Assembly (NCBI GenBank): GCA_963556255.1
Contig: OY744604.1
Location: 90,948,062 to 91,012,061, forward strand
Reading direction: 5' to 3'
Length of the DNA: 64,000 nt
Source: Allolobophora icterica
Taxonomy: Eukaryota > Annelida > Clitellata > Crassiclitellata > Lumbricidae
Below are positions 13,801 to 23,338 of the stretch, piece after piece. The position numbers were made by a program, and so were the translations under genes. Within the stretch, counting starts at the first letter, position 1; each line of letters opens with the position of its first letter. The notes under the pieces are model-generated. The model saw only the letters and a program-made list of their open reading frames with translations, ran no database searches and was not told where the DNA came from.

Positions 13801-16800
13801 TATACTAATTAAATCTAGTCAATGCCTTTGACCACACGAATCTACAGCAAGCTCCCTTTTTTATCACTGATACTAGGAAGGTTATGTTTCATTCTAATAG
13901 CCACTACGGTGGATATTATAGTCAGTAATTACCAGAGAGTTTAGAAAGATTTGTGCGAATTCTCTCCTCTCAAAACCACAACTTGACACCAAAATCATCA
14001 TTCTAACACCATTACTTTAAGAAAAACGATTCATGTAATGTAAAATCAACTTTGACATCGAATTTATACGTCATGTCACACGGCGTCACACAAAAGCAGC
14101 CTTAAAAAGCGAAAGTTGTGTTTATAGACAAACATATTCAGAAATATTCATCAAAGCAATTTTGAATATCTCTTCCAATTTAAAAGATTTGGGAGGGATA
14201 AAATCTTCACCAGGTTGCGGCATGAAGGTTAAAACGTTATGATTATTCGAAAAGCTGAATTCCGCAACATGATTCAACTTGGTCTTTGCACATTTGGGGT
14301 AAATGAGGGACAATTAAGGTCTAAATGATCGTCACATTGCATCATAGTTTCTATTTTTTTACACCGGTTAGAAGGCAATGCGTAAGGAAGAACACTCGAC
14401 ATAGGTTATTGTTCAAGACCAATAATACCTTACAAAATCAATCGATGAATTTGTGGGCTCAATCCGCGAGGTCGTATTATTTGGGTTAGGACCTCGTCCT
14501 CCTCTTTCCGCAACCTAAAGACTTTTCTTACTCTTGAGGCTACCATGCTGAGAGGGCCTCTCAATAGGTTATGTTGTGAGCGGTGCCTTATAAATTCCAA
14601 GATATGATACGATATTAGAGGCGTTCCAAATGGACATAGTTGTATCATCTAACCCTGACCTTTGTCCGCTAGTTGAATTTTTGGCAATCTGAGGTCCTTG
14701 AATGAACCATTTTAATTAAAGGTTTTTTTGCCACAGGTTGCGATAACATAACTTTCTACGGTCCGTCTGGAGTCATCAGTTCTCCCAACTACCCTGGCAA
14801 TTACTCCAACTACCTCTTCTGCGATTACTACGTTGATGCTTTATCGCCGTCTGGTTCGATTGCTATCATTTTCAAAGCGTTCGACACTGAAGAGTGCTGC
14901 GATTTTGTGACAGTTAGTAGATTTTGACAGTTTGTATTGTCCAGTATTTTCCACTTCACAGTCCTATCCGTAAACAGCGCATCTAAATCAAAGTCCTATC
15001 TCTAATCCTACAACTTTCAACAACGCGCACACCCCAAATACATTCGCGAACAAATTAGCGTTTTCCATTCAGCCACCCGCTCAACTCGGTCATCTTCATG
15101 ATTATCTAATTCATTCGCGTTCCCCGGTTGCCATCTACCTCAAGTTCTCCAAGCGATCCAAATCCCACGCTGCATCTCGACTCCAATACCTCCCTTCCAT
15201 CCCTTGTCTTTTGCAACTGGAGTTGATTCTTCACTTCGTAGGCTATCGCTGGACAATTCCTGATACACGAGACAGCGTACATGAATAATCTGGTGATCTT
15301 AACTCAGCTTTAAAAAGGCGCTTTAGAATTTCAGAGACCCCGATTACTATTGTTCAATTACTAAGCCTATGTATTACATATTTCTTTTTGCAATGTTTAT
15401 ATTGTCTTCTTACTGGTCTGCCAAACTTGTGTGTTGCGCAAGCGATATTGCAATGAGTAGTCAACTAATTTCGCTTGGTCAAAACCCAATGTCATTGTTT
15501 AAAGTTATCGTTTCAAAATTCGGCTGTTGAGGTAGATGCAATATTAGACACGTTTTACTTAAATCAAGTGTTTGAAGTGTTTCTTTTAATTTCTCTCCAA
15601 TAGATTAGCTGTCCCACAAACTCGAGCCACCCTTCAGTGAGATATTCTGGATCTTCACTACCTCAGCCATTTTCTATTCCTTGGTGCAGTAAAGGAGCAG
15701 TCAACTTTGACACTAACAATTCAACCGTCGCCACTGGTTTCAGTCTGGAATACCGTATCAGTCGTGGAGGTGAGGATCGTCAAAGTCACGCCAAGGCCTC
15801 AATTCATTTTGTGTAACTGTAATTGTGATAGCAAATTTGTATAGCGTCTTCACTAAACAAGACCACAATGAAATAGAATGGTTTCAAAGGCTCTTACGGA
15901 AACAATGCAGAGAAAGACCAAGAAATACATTTCGTATTTTACAAGGCAAGTTATTTCGAAATTTTGTGCTGCGCCTTTGAAGTTGATTCCAGTGGACAAC
16001 CTGTTGACCTGCACAGCATGGGGAAGAACTCTGTGGCAAGAGACGCATAGTTCCAAAGGATAAGATTGAGTAGTTATTACCAACCGAAGAACCGCGACAT
16101 CTAAGGGTCCGCAAACCTGATCAACGAAACGACTTCTGTGCCTGGATGGTAGAACAACAGAACTATAACGGGCACATCCCAACGCGGAGATCGAGTCCCA
16201 TAGGCGGACATGCTTTGTAGGCTGCAATTTGCGCCGTGTATTGCAGGCTGTCTGTTCTGTTAGTAGTTAAGATTTATCGCATAACATGTACATGTACAGC
16301 GCAGTGCGTTTGCAGGCGCTTAATTAAAGAATAAATATTATTATTATTATTATTATAATATTACTTTGTGCAGCAGTTTCTGTCAAAATTACATGTAGTT
16401 AACTGGTTACTTTTAGTTTATGTGTCAAATTTACTGAACAGAAACTTTTGCTTACATTTGAAATTTTGAATATTGTCGGTAGATCTATTTTGTACACTAT
16501 TCGTATTCGCATTCGGCTGAATAGTGATAATCACCTATTCGGTACAGCCCTAGTTGTATACTATAGTTTTGATGTAAGCGACTGGCTATTTATGCAAAGA
16601 ATGTTAGAGAACCTTCCGTCAGTTCTTAAAAAGATTGTATAATTCTTCTTCTATTCGTTTATTGGTTTGATGAAATTAATTATTGGCACCGTCTTTAGGA
16701 TGTGGGGACACTGTGTATACTGGATCGCACGGTTATGTTTCATCTCCGAATTATCCCAGTAACTACGGTGCCAATCAGAACTGCTCTAACATCATATGGG

Positions 16801-19798
16801 CCAATTTGAGAAGCTCATTTTCTCTCACGTTTCAATACATGAACGTGGAGGAATGCTGCGATTTTGTTGAGGCAAGTCGTTTACGTTTCTGAAGCGTTTT
16901 GTCTAGTGATCTACATACGATTATGTTGACTTCATAGGCATTGCGGTAACTGCTAGTGTGGCGGGCAGGAAACAGAGCTTTTTGAAGGATTTGTAAATGA
17001 TAGTAATCTTATTTTAATGACCCCAGAGTTATGTAGTAGTTTGATATTTAACTTTTTTTGTTGGATTTAATTTACTTCTAGTTTTAAAAAATCTTGTAAC
17101 TCAATAAAATTGATTAAGTCATTTTCAACTGTGTTCGTGGAGGAAAATCAACATGAAAATCTATAAAATATAAATTGAGCGTAATACGTGTGACAGAGGG
17201 ACACGGTGGTGTAGCGGTATGTTCTGTGCCTTGCAACTGGAGGGTCGCAGGTTCAAATATACCTCAAATGACTGCGTAGGAACCCAGCGCCATTGATTTC
17301 CTGTGTCATGGTCGTGTACTTCTGAACTTTGGAAAGAGGGCAATATCAAAATACAGTTGTATTGTATTGTATTGTATTGTATTGCATTAGGGGAAAATGA
17401 GTTGTCCAATGTATATGGGCGTAGGCGGACAGAAACAGAGACTTGTCATGATACTACCTTGCGTCAGGATCTTAGAAAATAACATATTAATATTAGTTCC
17501 AGAGTTGTGGCAGGTAGAGTGGCCATGAAGAGAAAGTTCGAAGTAAATGAGGCACACAAACAGACAATGACTGTTGGCGGTACAGGAACGAACCAGATTC
17601 TTACAAAAAGCCATCTTCAGGACGTTGTCTAGATGGCGTCCAATGAAGAGGTTGGATCCCGAAACACAGCCTTTCAGTTTTGCTTCTCTTAAGGAACGGG
17701 AAATCCTGAACATTCCTTAGAAAGGACAGACATGCACTACGAGGAAATATGGCATCAAACTGCCATTTAACGTCGAACGTAGGAGTGGGTAACTCTGAGC
17801 GTAACACTGGGCTAGAACTACCACTGCTCCACAAAGTTATGCCCAGAACGTGACCGCCACACACGTATCACCTTTACTAATAACAGCGCAGAAAAGAAAC
17901 TAAATCATCAATCGTCTGCTACAATTCTTGCCGCTTAATAATTTCCGTCGTCTATGCCTGTTGTTGATTTGCATGAGCTCTGTACTAGCGATTTGAAACA
18001 GCCTTTTTAAAATCCTAAATGGTGCATTTATGTCTACGTTTGATAAGACAGTTAATTTCGTGCAAAACAGAGATCAAACATTGCAGCAAATGAATCGAAT
18101 GCCGTGTGATGATTGTTGACAATATAGGCTACTTGCATTTGGGCTTTATGATGTAGTGCAGTGTTTAATCTAGACACCTTTTGGGGAAGAAATTCCCCCA
18201 GGATTTATGTTTCCCCAGAGGCCACCAATATTTTAATGTAGACACCTTTTTGGGGGGAAATCCCCCCCAGGATACATGTTGCGCTCCCCCCAGAGACGAG
18301 TAAATGAGTAATATAAGAATAAAATTACAGAATAAGATATATGACAGTTTTTGAGAGATGAATTTCCTAAAAAAGGTCGTCAAAGTTTTAGTTTCCGAAA
18401 GAAGTCAGGAAAGTAAAATGAATTCCTAATTGTAGTCTAAAGTAGTTTGCCGACACAGTGAGAGAAGTTCCTTTGTTCCTTACAAAACTCACTCATCGCA
18501 GTAGTTACCATTATATAAATGCAGATTCATATTTGCTCCATTTCAGCTTAGTTGCCTGGACAATGCAGAGTATGGACCGTATCGTTTTACTGGAACCTTC
18601 ATTCCACCCAAGCAGGACCTACCCCAATGCACCCAAGTGCTTGTCTGGTTCTACACTGATGGCACTGTTGTACAGACTGGATTCAACCTGGAATATTTTG
18701 TTACTCCGGATTCAGGTGAGTGGAAGGGTTCCTCTGTTGGCCTTGCAGTTTAAGAAAGAAAACTTGTTGATCTTTCACCGCTATGTAATTGTGTTGTTTC
18801 GTATTGTATTTAAAAAATTATAAAGAGCCTCTACCCAGTGCCCACCAATCAGAGGCGCTCCCAGTGCGTAAGTCCTCGGGAATAAAGGCAAGTTTTAAGA
18901 CAACGAAAAGCTGTGGCTGGACCACCAGATAGTACTGCATCCCGGGCCGAAGGAGGAAGCTGATTCCACAATGAAGGGCCAATACTAACAAAGGAACGAG
19001 ACTGGGCCATCACCGTTCTCACTCGGTAATATAACGCATTATGATAAAACTCAAATAAATTTAAGCGCTGCACAGAAATCTCTGTATCAGGGGTTCGAAT
19101 TCCGGCTCTTGGGGAGAAATCTATGCTCTCTAAAACGCAAGCTAATTTCGTCCGACAAACCTTTGATGGGCGATTAGACAATGTACATTATGTAGTCAGC
19201 GTTTCCGTTTCAATCAACAAATCCTTTCGTCGTTTGCATGTATGTATATATGTATGTATGTAAGTAAGTATGTATGTAAGTATGTATGTATGTGTGTACA
19301 TATGTAGAGTAATGGATAACACGCTGGCGTGAAGAGCAGTGGGTACCAAGATCGAACCCAATAGACCCCGTATGGTTCATTCAGCCTTCCACTCGCTAGG
19401 TGGCGGCGGTGGTTAAATGAATAGTAGGCCGTGATTGGCGCCCTGTGGCTACCGTATAAACAGTTATATTCGACTCCTGTAAAACTGTTATCATGTGCTT
19501 CTACTGTAGGCCTACACATGCATGTAAGGTGCCCTGCGTGGCTGCCGTTTCTGCTATATGTATGTTCACTGTACAGCGCAGTGCAGCTAGCAGGCGCTTA
19601 AATAAAGAAAAGATTATTATTATTATCATTATTATTATATATGTATGTATGCATCCGAACACTTATGTAGCGTTTATCGCTTATATACATGTATAGTATA
19701 GCTCCTTAACGCTTAAACATGGGTCCGTGTGTCTGTTTGGCCTTACGGCTGTGTTGCTGACTATCTCTCTGTGTGTATGTACTCCAGGTAAAGCCTGA
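2217..19798 (+). CDS. CUB gene 1 (3' part): secreted multi-CUB protein, three A-B CUB pairs
   Basis: Fifteen exons are seen: 2217-2389, 3037-3202, 3854-4032, 5696-5864, 6738-6794, 7847-8019, 8802-8967, 9558-9742, 10223-10388, 12366-12422, 14737-14912, 15604-15769, 16699-16871, 18547-18715, 19788-19798. Together they give 728 codons plus TGA once the single missing upstream base is counted. Each CUB domain takes two exons, entered in phase 1, split by a phase-0 intron and left in phase 1. Domains alternate A (..GCG..YYGPSG..SPNYP..Y..) and B (GCG..NQNCSNIIWA..). Pairs are joined by 19-codon Thr-rich linkers. CUB domains are extracellular beta-sandwiches that bind ligands, often through Ca2+. 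By position, the third pair matches the second pair of gene 2. The signal peptide is not in view. Two exons use GC donors. The function is unknown; orthology cannot be assigned. Confidence 0.85.
3037..3202 (+). CDS. CUB gene 1, pair 1, CUB-A second half
   Basis: Acceptor gaatag, donor GTAAGG. Encodes FTCLSDYLIPEQQYTGHS, then PWCSRGKVNF and GFSLDYYVSVG. It is 166 bp like every other A second-half exon. The usual ISC start is FTC here, and the NSS motif of the paralogues is lost, so this copy is the most diverged one. Confidence 0.83.
3854..4032 (+). CDS. CUB gene 1, pair 1, CUB-B first half
   Basis: Acceptor aaacag, donor GTATAA. Encodes GCGETVYSNSTGFVTSPNWP, then NQNCSNIIWAPQRS and ends GGCCSCDYLE. 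179 bp, intermediate between the 173-bp and 185-bp forms of B first-half exons. Confidence 0.88.
5349..5565. mobile_element. hAT-type MITE, 217 bp
   Basis: Ends are CAGGCCCGG and CCGGGCCTG, inverted repeats of hAT type. Flanks are gatcgtag (5341-5348) and gattgtag (5566-5573), an 8-bp target duplication with one mismatch. The inside is GC-rich with repeated 'cggcggccc' words and no ORF. Non-autonomous; lies in the intron splitting a CUB-B domain. Confidence 0.8.
5696..5864 (+). CDS. CUB gene 1, pair 1, CUB-B second half
   Basis: Acceptor ttcaag, phase 0 start ISCLDNSDYFHFPFCGTY, then CSQVLLWFHSDG and GFNIQYNVYPDEG; donor GTCGGT is weak. 169 bp, phase 1 end. Confidence 0.85.
6738..6794 (+). 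CDS. CUB gene 1, Thr-rich linker exon 1
   Basis: Acceptor cttgcag, donor GTGATT. A 57-bp phase 1-1 exon encoding ENSTVAGTTDLTESTTIQPG across its junctions. High in Thr and Ser with one NST sequon, so a probable O-glycosylated spacer between CUB pairs. Confidence 0.75.
7847..8019 (+). CDS. CUB gene 1, pair 2, CUB-A first half
   Basis: Acceptor tgtgtag, donor GTTAGT. Encodes GCGLLSYYGPSGVITSPNYP, LDCFYYIY, then FDVQDYIDSVK. 173 bp. The CUB cysteines at the start and after NYYDYLD are kept. Confidence 0.88.
8402..8579. mobile_element. hAT-type MITE, 178 bp, perfect 8-bp TSD
   Basis: Ends CAGGCACGTAACTAG and CTAGTTACGTCCCTG form an inverted repeat with one mismatch. Flanking ttcattct occurs at 8394-8401 and 8580-8587, a perfect 8-bp target duplication. 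No coding capacity. Confidence 0.85.
8802..8967 (+). CDS. CUB gene 1, pair 2, CUB-A second half
   Basis: Acceptor caacag, donor GTAGTT. Encodes IRCETNSSFPEHDYTGQW, then WCSQGRVFFSTDG and GYNIDYYVSDGG. 166 bp. A downstream open frame reading through the donor is intron read-through, not a longer exon. Confidence 0.87.
9558..9742 (+). CDS. CUB gene 1, pair 2, CUB-B first half (long form)
   Basis: Acceptor tcgtcag, donor GTAATT. Encodes GCGNTVYLGSFGNVKSPNWP, NQNCSNIIWAPQRSHFYLRL, and ends CRPCTCDWVE. The 185-bp form carries an extra C-x2-C-x-C cluster not in the short B form. Confidence 0.9.
10223..10388 (+). CDS. CUB gene 1, pair 2, CUB-B second half
   Basis: Acceptor attctag, donor GTTAGT. 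Encodes VSCLDNNPSIKHRFCGSVNY, YQCTRILVWFHTD and GFNLEYNVYPEPG. 166 bp. Closely matches the exon at 36279 in gene 2. Confidence 0.9.
10800..10833. repeat. (TA)n microsatellite
   Basis: A short run of alternating T and A lies in the intron before linker exon 2. The rest of this intron up to 11112 is AT-rich with no other signal. Confidence 0.8.
11113..12048. mobile_element. 936-bp TIR element with a possible BED-finger remnant
   Basis: The ends CCATAGTTCGAGAATTCG and CGAATTCTCGAACTATGG are perfect 18-bp inverted repeats. Beyond them lie many 'aaaattcgt' words, forming longer palindromic arms (about 11130-11220 and 11950-12030). Flanks AATAGA at 11107-11112 and 12049-12054 match; an 8-bp AATAGACC reading with a shorter terminus is equally possible. 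On the + strand near 11478 a frame reads QCCFCDKEFIGCSAGIREHF, which resembles a BED-type zinc finger (CxxC ... H), as in hAT transposases. The rest of any transposase is gone. Confidence 0.7.
12366..12422 (+). CDS. CUB gene 1, Thr-rich linker exon 2 with GC donor
   Basis: Acceptor ttgtcag. The frame encodes TESTSATTPITTTVTVPK. No GT donor fits the required phase 1, but AAAAA|GCAAGT is a strong GC-type donor at 12423 that gives exactly 57 bp, the same length as linker exon 1, and keeps the frame to the next exon. The frame stays open to 12553 if unspliced. Confidence 0.68.
12423..14736. other. Long intron of CUB gene 1, mostly unexplained
   Basis: This 2.3-kb intron separates linker exon 2 from pair 3. 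It contains a LINE-like 3' tail near 13115-13180 ('gcgcctctgattgcatttac'), the 29-bp direct repeats flanking a poly(T)-bearing insert at 13460-13952, and otherwise AT-rich sequence. No further exon is recognised. Confidence 0.5.
13460..13952 (-). mobile_element. Poly(T)-tailed insert between 29-bp direct repeats
   Basis: A 29-bp sequence beginning AGTAATTACCAGAGAGTTTA occurs at 13460-13488 and again at 13924-13952. Right after the first copy is a T-rich run (to 13502), followed by about 420 bp of AT-rich sequence. This is the layout of a retrotransposed sequence inserted in minus orientation with a poly(A) tail and target-site duplication. The 29-bp duplication is long, and the insert has no recognised parent. 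Confidence 0.5.
14737..14912 (+). CDS. CUB gene 1, pair 3, CUB-A first half
   Basis: Acceptor gccacag, donor GTTAGT. Encodes CDNITFYGPSGVISSPNYP, FCDYYVDAL and FDTEECCDFVT. 176 bp; the extra codon and the CC before DFVT are shared with the exons at 40533 and 62223. Confidence 0.9.
15604..15769 (+). CDS. CUB gene 1, pair 3, CUB-A second half
   Basis: Acceptor ccaatag, donor GTGAGG. Encodes ISCPTNSSHPSVRYSGSS, PWCSKGAVNFDTNNS and GFSLEYRISRGG. 166 bp, very close to the exon at 42373 in gene 2. Confidence 0.9.
16699..16871 (+). CDS. CUB gene 1, pair 3, CUB-B first half (short form, GC donor)
   Basis: Acceptor tctttag. Encodes GCGDTVYTGSHGYVSSPNYP, NQNCSNIIWANLRSSF and EECCDFVE. The exon ends at GTTGAG followed by GCAAGT, a GC donor also present in the paralogous exon at 43413. 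173 bp. Confidence 0.88.
17191..17390 (+). mobile_element. tRNA-derived SINE with pol III A/B boxes
   Basis: The head reads GGGACACGGTGGTGTAGCGG, an A-box-like sequence, followed 45 bp on by the B-box-like GCAGGTTCAAATA. About 120 bp later the element ends in a pentamer tail of TTGTA units. The layout (tRNA-like head, short body, simple-repeat tail) is that of a SINE. It lies in the intron between the halves of a CUB-B domain. Confidence 0.7.
18155..18380. mobile_element. Partial hAT-type MITE, one terminus only
   Basis: Starts with CAGTGTTTAATCTAGACACC, the same terminus as the complete 406-bp MITE at 37567, and contains the same 'gggaaattccccc' words. The second terminal repeat is missing, so the copy is truncated. 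Confidence 0.6.
18547..18715 (+). CDS. CUB gene 1, pair 3, CUB-B second half
   Basis: Acceptor atttcag, donor GTGAGT. Encodes LSCLDNAEYGPYRFTGTFIP, CTQVLVWFYTDG and GFNLEYFVTPDSG. 169 bp, phase 1 end. Confidence 0.9.
18849..19181 (-). mobile_element. LINE 3' fragment (RT ORF C-terminus)
   Basis: The minus frame contains RTVMAQSRSFVSIGPSLWNQ, then LPPSAR and FRCLKTCLYSRG: the FS..GP.LWN.LP..R...FK..LKT.L ending of CR1/L2-type LINE ORF2. Truncated, within the last intron of gene 1. A B-box-like 'ggggttcgaattcc' near 19090 suggests an adjoining SINE-like segment, with a relative near 45045 in gene 2. Confidence 0.6.
19788..19798 (+). CDS. CUB gene 1 terminal coding exon
   Basis: Acceptor actccag. 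With the phase-1 base from the previous exon it reads G K A stop. The sequence before and after aligns with the gene 2 terminal exon at 45516 (both continue into an 'aacgaaa..' 3' UTR), which supports it. The polyadenylation motif of gene 2 (aataaa) is diverged here (aattaa near 19910). Confidence 0.7.
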
Positions 19799-20261
19799 AA
19801 ACGAAACGTGCCATCTGTGGAACTCCAAATGTAGGAGAAGAAAGAGACAAGAAAGACACTCTTACTTAACTTTTACTGACTAAGCACACTGCTGTGGTTT
19901 TGTTCGCAAATTAATTTCGTTCGTTGATTACAAGTTCTACTAGATTTCTGATGACGTCTCTTTTGCTGGATTTTATGACCTTGTTTCTCTTTCATATTCA
20001 CCAGTTTTAACGACAATTTTTAGTTTCCAAGTTGTGCTTTATCTTTTATAGTTTTTCAAGTCTATGTTTTGACTTAAAGAAGTTTAACGAGATTTTAAGG
20101 TGATGCCAGTCCCAAGCCTGTAATGGACTATAATCTTCCTTGTTATAACCCATCATCGTTATACAGCCACTAAACATTTTAATAATTAAATCTATAAACC
20201 GTTTAACCGCTCAATAGAAAATATCCAAATTTCTTGTGGTACAGCGTCTTAAACATATACC

Positions 20262-20632
20262 CAGGGGCGGCGCTACACCAGGTCGCGCCAGGACAAATGC
20301 CCTTGTAAAAAAGCCTTTGCCCTGGTCGATGCCCTGCCAGAATTTTTGCCCTGTCCAGAATTTGTTCGAGCACATTATTTTGTGATATCCTGAGATATAA
20401 ATTCACTGAAATGTTAAAATTTGCTTTACAAATGTTAAAAAAGGTTCAGCTTCCGGGGCCTCGCCCACCTGACTATGGACAGGGGGCGATTTATGGCGAG
20501 CGCGGTAGCGTGATCTTACATATATCACCATTTCGCGATACCACGCTCTCCACAAATCGCCCTCTGCACTGGTTACTTGTATGACTGCCCTGGCTATTCC
20601 CAGGTTACAAAAAAGGTCTGGCGCCGCCACTG
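20262..20632. mobile_element. hAT-type MITE, 371 bp
   Basis: Starts CAGGGGCGGCGCTACACCAG and ends GGCGCCGCCACTG, imperfect inverted repeats. Flanks catatacc (20254-20261) and catctacc (20633-20640) are an 8-bp duplication with one mismatch. A short minus-strand frame inside has no recognisable domain. Confidence 0.82.
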
Positions 20633-20803
20633 CATCTACCCATATAATTTGTTAGGCAACCCATTTCTGAACTAGTTTCTTGAGTTAGTACCTGCATTAA
20701 TTAAGATGTCTTGCACAATCCCTGTCACGTAAATCCAACGTGTGCACAGTGGAAATTCTAATAATTCATTCAGTCATTCATTGCGACGATTTGTATAGCC
20801 TCT

Positions 20804-21130
20804 TCAAGGTATCCACTCGGGATCGCTCTTGACCCAGCTCTGGTTAAAGAGGACAGCAGTAAAACGTATAAGAAAGAACTTTAGGTTACACAATACACAC
20901 GCATAGTCAGAGGAAGCCCATTCCAGACCGAAGGGACAGCAACAGAAAACATGATGCTGCCTGATAGAGACTCGGGTGTAGGGGCCAAGAAGCTCACCCT
21001 GCACAGAGGAGCGGAGAGAGCGGCGACCCCGCACGTCACGGGTTGAACAACAGATCACCCTAAGATATGCAGAGGCCGAGCCAAGAAGGCAACGCCACAC
21101 AAGGGCAGAAACCCAAAATTCAGACCACGT
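20804..21130 (-). mobile_element. LINE 3' fragment
   Basis: Minus-strand translation contains FSVAVPSVWNGLPLTMR, the FSV..P..WN.LP..R motif near the C-terminus of CR1/L2-like ORF2, with stops and frameshifts around it. Dead copy. Confidence 0.55.
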
Positions 21131-21439
21131 GGTACATTTATTTGATTGATAAAATTAATGACCATCAACACAGTAAAGTTCCGGTTGCAAAGCATACAGA
21201 AGACTGATAGACATGAATCAAATAAATGTATTTCTTCGTAATATTAAAAATATTCGATTATTAAAATCAAACTGACAAGTACGCAATAAGATTGCATGAT
21301 GCAGTAGTAAGAGATGATAGCAAGTTTAAAAGGAGTCAAATTTAACTGTATGGCAGCCATGCAAGGCGCCCTTCTATCGTACTTCTCATCTACAGTCTCT
21401 CCCTAGGAAGTGTTGCTTGTGAAAAGGCTTAGTCAACCT

Positions 21440-21535
21440 TTATAGGGCTAGCGGGTATTGAACCCGCGCCCTTCTGATCTTCGAGCCAGCGTGTTGTCAT
21501 TCAATCATCTCCATGGCCCATGGATAAGCTAACAG
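21440..21535 (-). mobile_element. tRNA-like SINE fragment
   Basis: On the minus strand the segment contains a tRNA-like arm with B-box GGGTTCAATACCCG preceded by AACACGCTGGCTCGAAGATC. It lacks a complete cloverleaf acceptor stem, so a SINE head is more likely than a functional tRNA gene. A related 'aacacgctgg' segment with 'gatcgaaccc' lies near 19318-19368. Confidence 0.45.
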
Positions 21536-21799
21536 TTCGTTCTTTCCTTTGTGTAGGTCTTTTATTGCGTATATATTCATCAAAACAGTGCCTTACACTA
21601 AAGGAAACTGAGACAATATGAGCCGTATGAAGGTAAATTTTCAATTGAGAGCGATATAGATTCTCGGGAGAAGAGTTGAGAACATGGGAAGGTAAACAGA
21701 TTCAGAATGAGGGACAAACAACTATGAATGAACGCCATTGAAATACAAGACGCGTACTAGGAAAAACAAACTTTTCAGTTGATGCTAATCGAACAGTAA

Positions 21800-22100
21800 T
21801 ATACCCCGTGATGGATCGAGTCGAACTGCAACGATCGACTTGGCCACGGGAAGATGACCGGAGAGAGACCCGACCAGGCAAACTGGAAACCGGGTGCCGT
21901 AAGCCCTGAGATACAGCGGAGCTGAGCGAACAAGACAGTTGCGCATGAGGGAAGGACCTTAAATTGGATGCGTTAGTGAATGGGAAGCCAGTGAAGGGAG
22001 TCTCGGATGTAGGAGGAAATATGGGCGAACTTTATATTGCCCCTATGAGCCGGGCAGCAGCATTAAGTATAGATTGAAGCTTAGATGATTTAGAGGAGTG
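21800..22100 (-). mobile_element. LINE fragment (RT C-terminal block)
   Basis: Minus strand near 21950-22010 reads YIRDSLHWLPIH, one stop, then RIQFKVLP, the same LHWLP..RIQFKV block seen in the other CR1/L2-like copies here. Degenerate. Confidence 0.55.
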
Positions 22101-23338
22101 TTCTAGATGAGTTCTAATGGGTGAAAATGGCCGACAAAGCCATCGACTGCCTTCACTGTCTCTCCGATAATTTTTATTCTATGAAAAAAATCCTGTAGGA
22201 CAATATTCCTCGGACAAATTCCCTTCATACAGAACCACACGTTATTCCATGGCCGAAGCCACAACGGGCAGTGAACGCCTTTCGACAAAATATTGACATT
22301 GTCTGTCTCGTCATGTAATTCAGCCTCGTACTTTTTTTTAGCTGTCTGGAGAGTGTTAGGCTACTGTAACAGTCCACCAGTTGAACATGTTGATGAGTGG
22401 AATCAAGACATTCCGAGGTATGTGTGGCCTAATTTTGAGGATAACTTCGATATGAAAATTAATAGATTTGCAAGTAGCTTGATTATTCTCTGGGAAAGTC
22501 ATAGTGGAATCAGATATGATGACCAAATTAGGCTTAGAACTATGTGATAATTCAGTACGTGAGTAGGTATGTATGCATTAGGGTGGATCGAAAGCACATG
22601 CTAAAAAAATTTTTTTTAATAACTATATTTAATAGTGGGCAAAAGTTGCCAATTGGTATGACAAACACACAGTAAAAATTTGGTAATTATTGTGCATCAT
22701 CTTGAGGGTCCCCAAGGACTTTGAAATTTTGCTATGCATTATATGGGCAATATTATGGATTATCGTGAATCATCAGACATGACAACATCTTGCGCACTGG
22801 GAGCGCCTCTGAACGGTCCATCCTACTAGAGGCGCTTTATAAGTGTTTGGATACAATACAATACAACAGATGTAACGTATTTACAAATCATAGAATACAT
22901 TCTTATGCACATAATTCAAATGCACAAATGTTAATTCGCAACAACGTTGAGGCTACATGACACGTTAATCGGATTTTGTGTGAAACGTTGGCATTATCAA
23001 TCGAGATTCTAGCCACGATCGGATAAAGTCATCTCGCGATTTTGCGCCACAAAACGCTGCTGATGATTCAATAACCAACTTGACGCAGCGTTCCACAGCC
23101 TAATTATGACAGGTTAACTTAGAAAAGTTAGCTATGGGCGTTTCAACGCTAGTCACAAATAGCTTTAGATGTCCCTTTAGATATCCCTCCGAAATGTCAG
23201 TCGTGAGCGGCTGTTCGTTATGTGTGAGTTTTGCCAGTCGATCAAGTCAAAGACCACGTGCGTCAAACCTGAGTTCTGGTAGCCTGGTAGGCATACTTTG
23301 AATTGTCGCAAGCTGATGTTTTAGTTGACGAACTCACC

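Larger units (their letters stand above)
19799..22578. other. 3' UTR of gene 1 and intergenic DNA before gene 2
   Basis: No gene is seen. The interval holds the probable gene 1 3' UTR, a hAT MITE (20262-20632), LINE remnants on the minus strand, a tRNA-like SINE piece and a block (22360-22560) that is paralogous to 51100-51300 upstream of gene 3. The last point shows that the duplication unit extends well upstream of the coding exons. Confidence 0.6.

Noticed and set aside
21440..21535. Possible tRNA gene
   Set aside because: A B-box arm is present but no complete acceptor stem or anticodon arm could be paired, so a SINE head is more likely.
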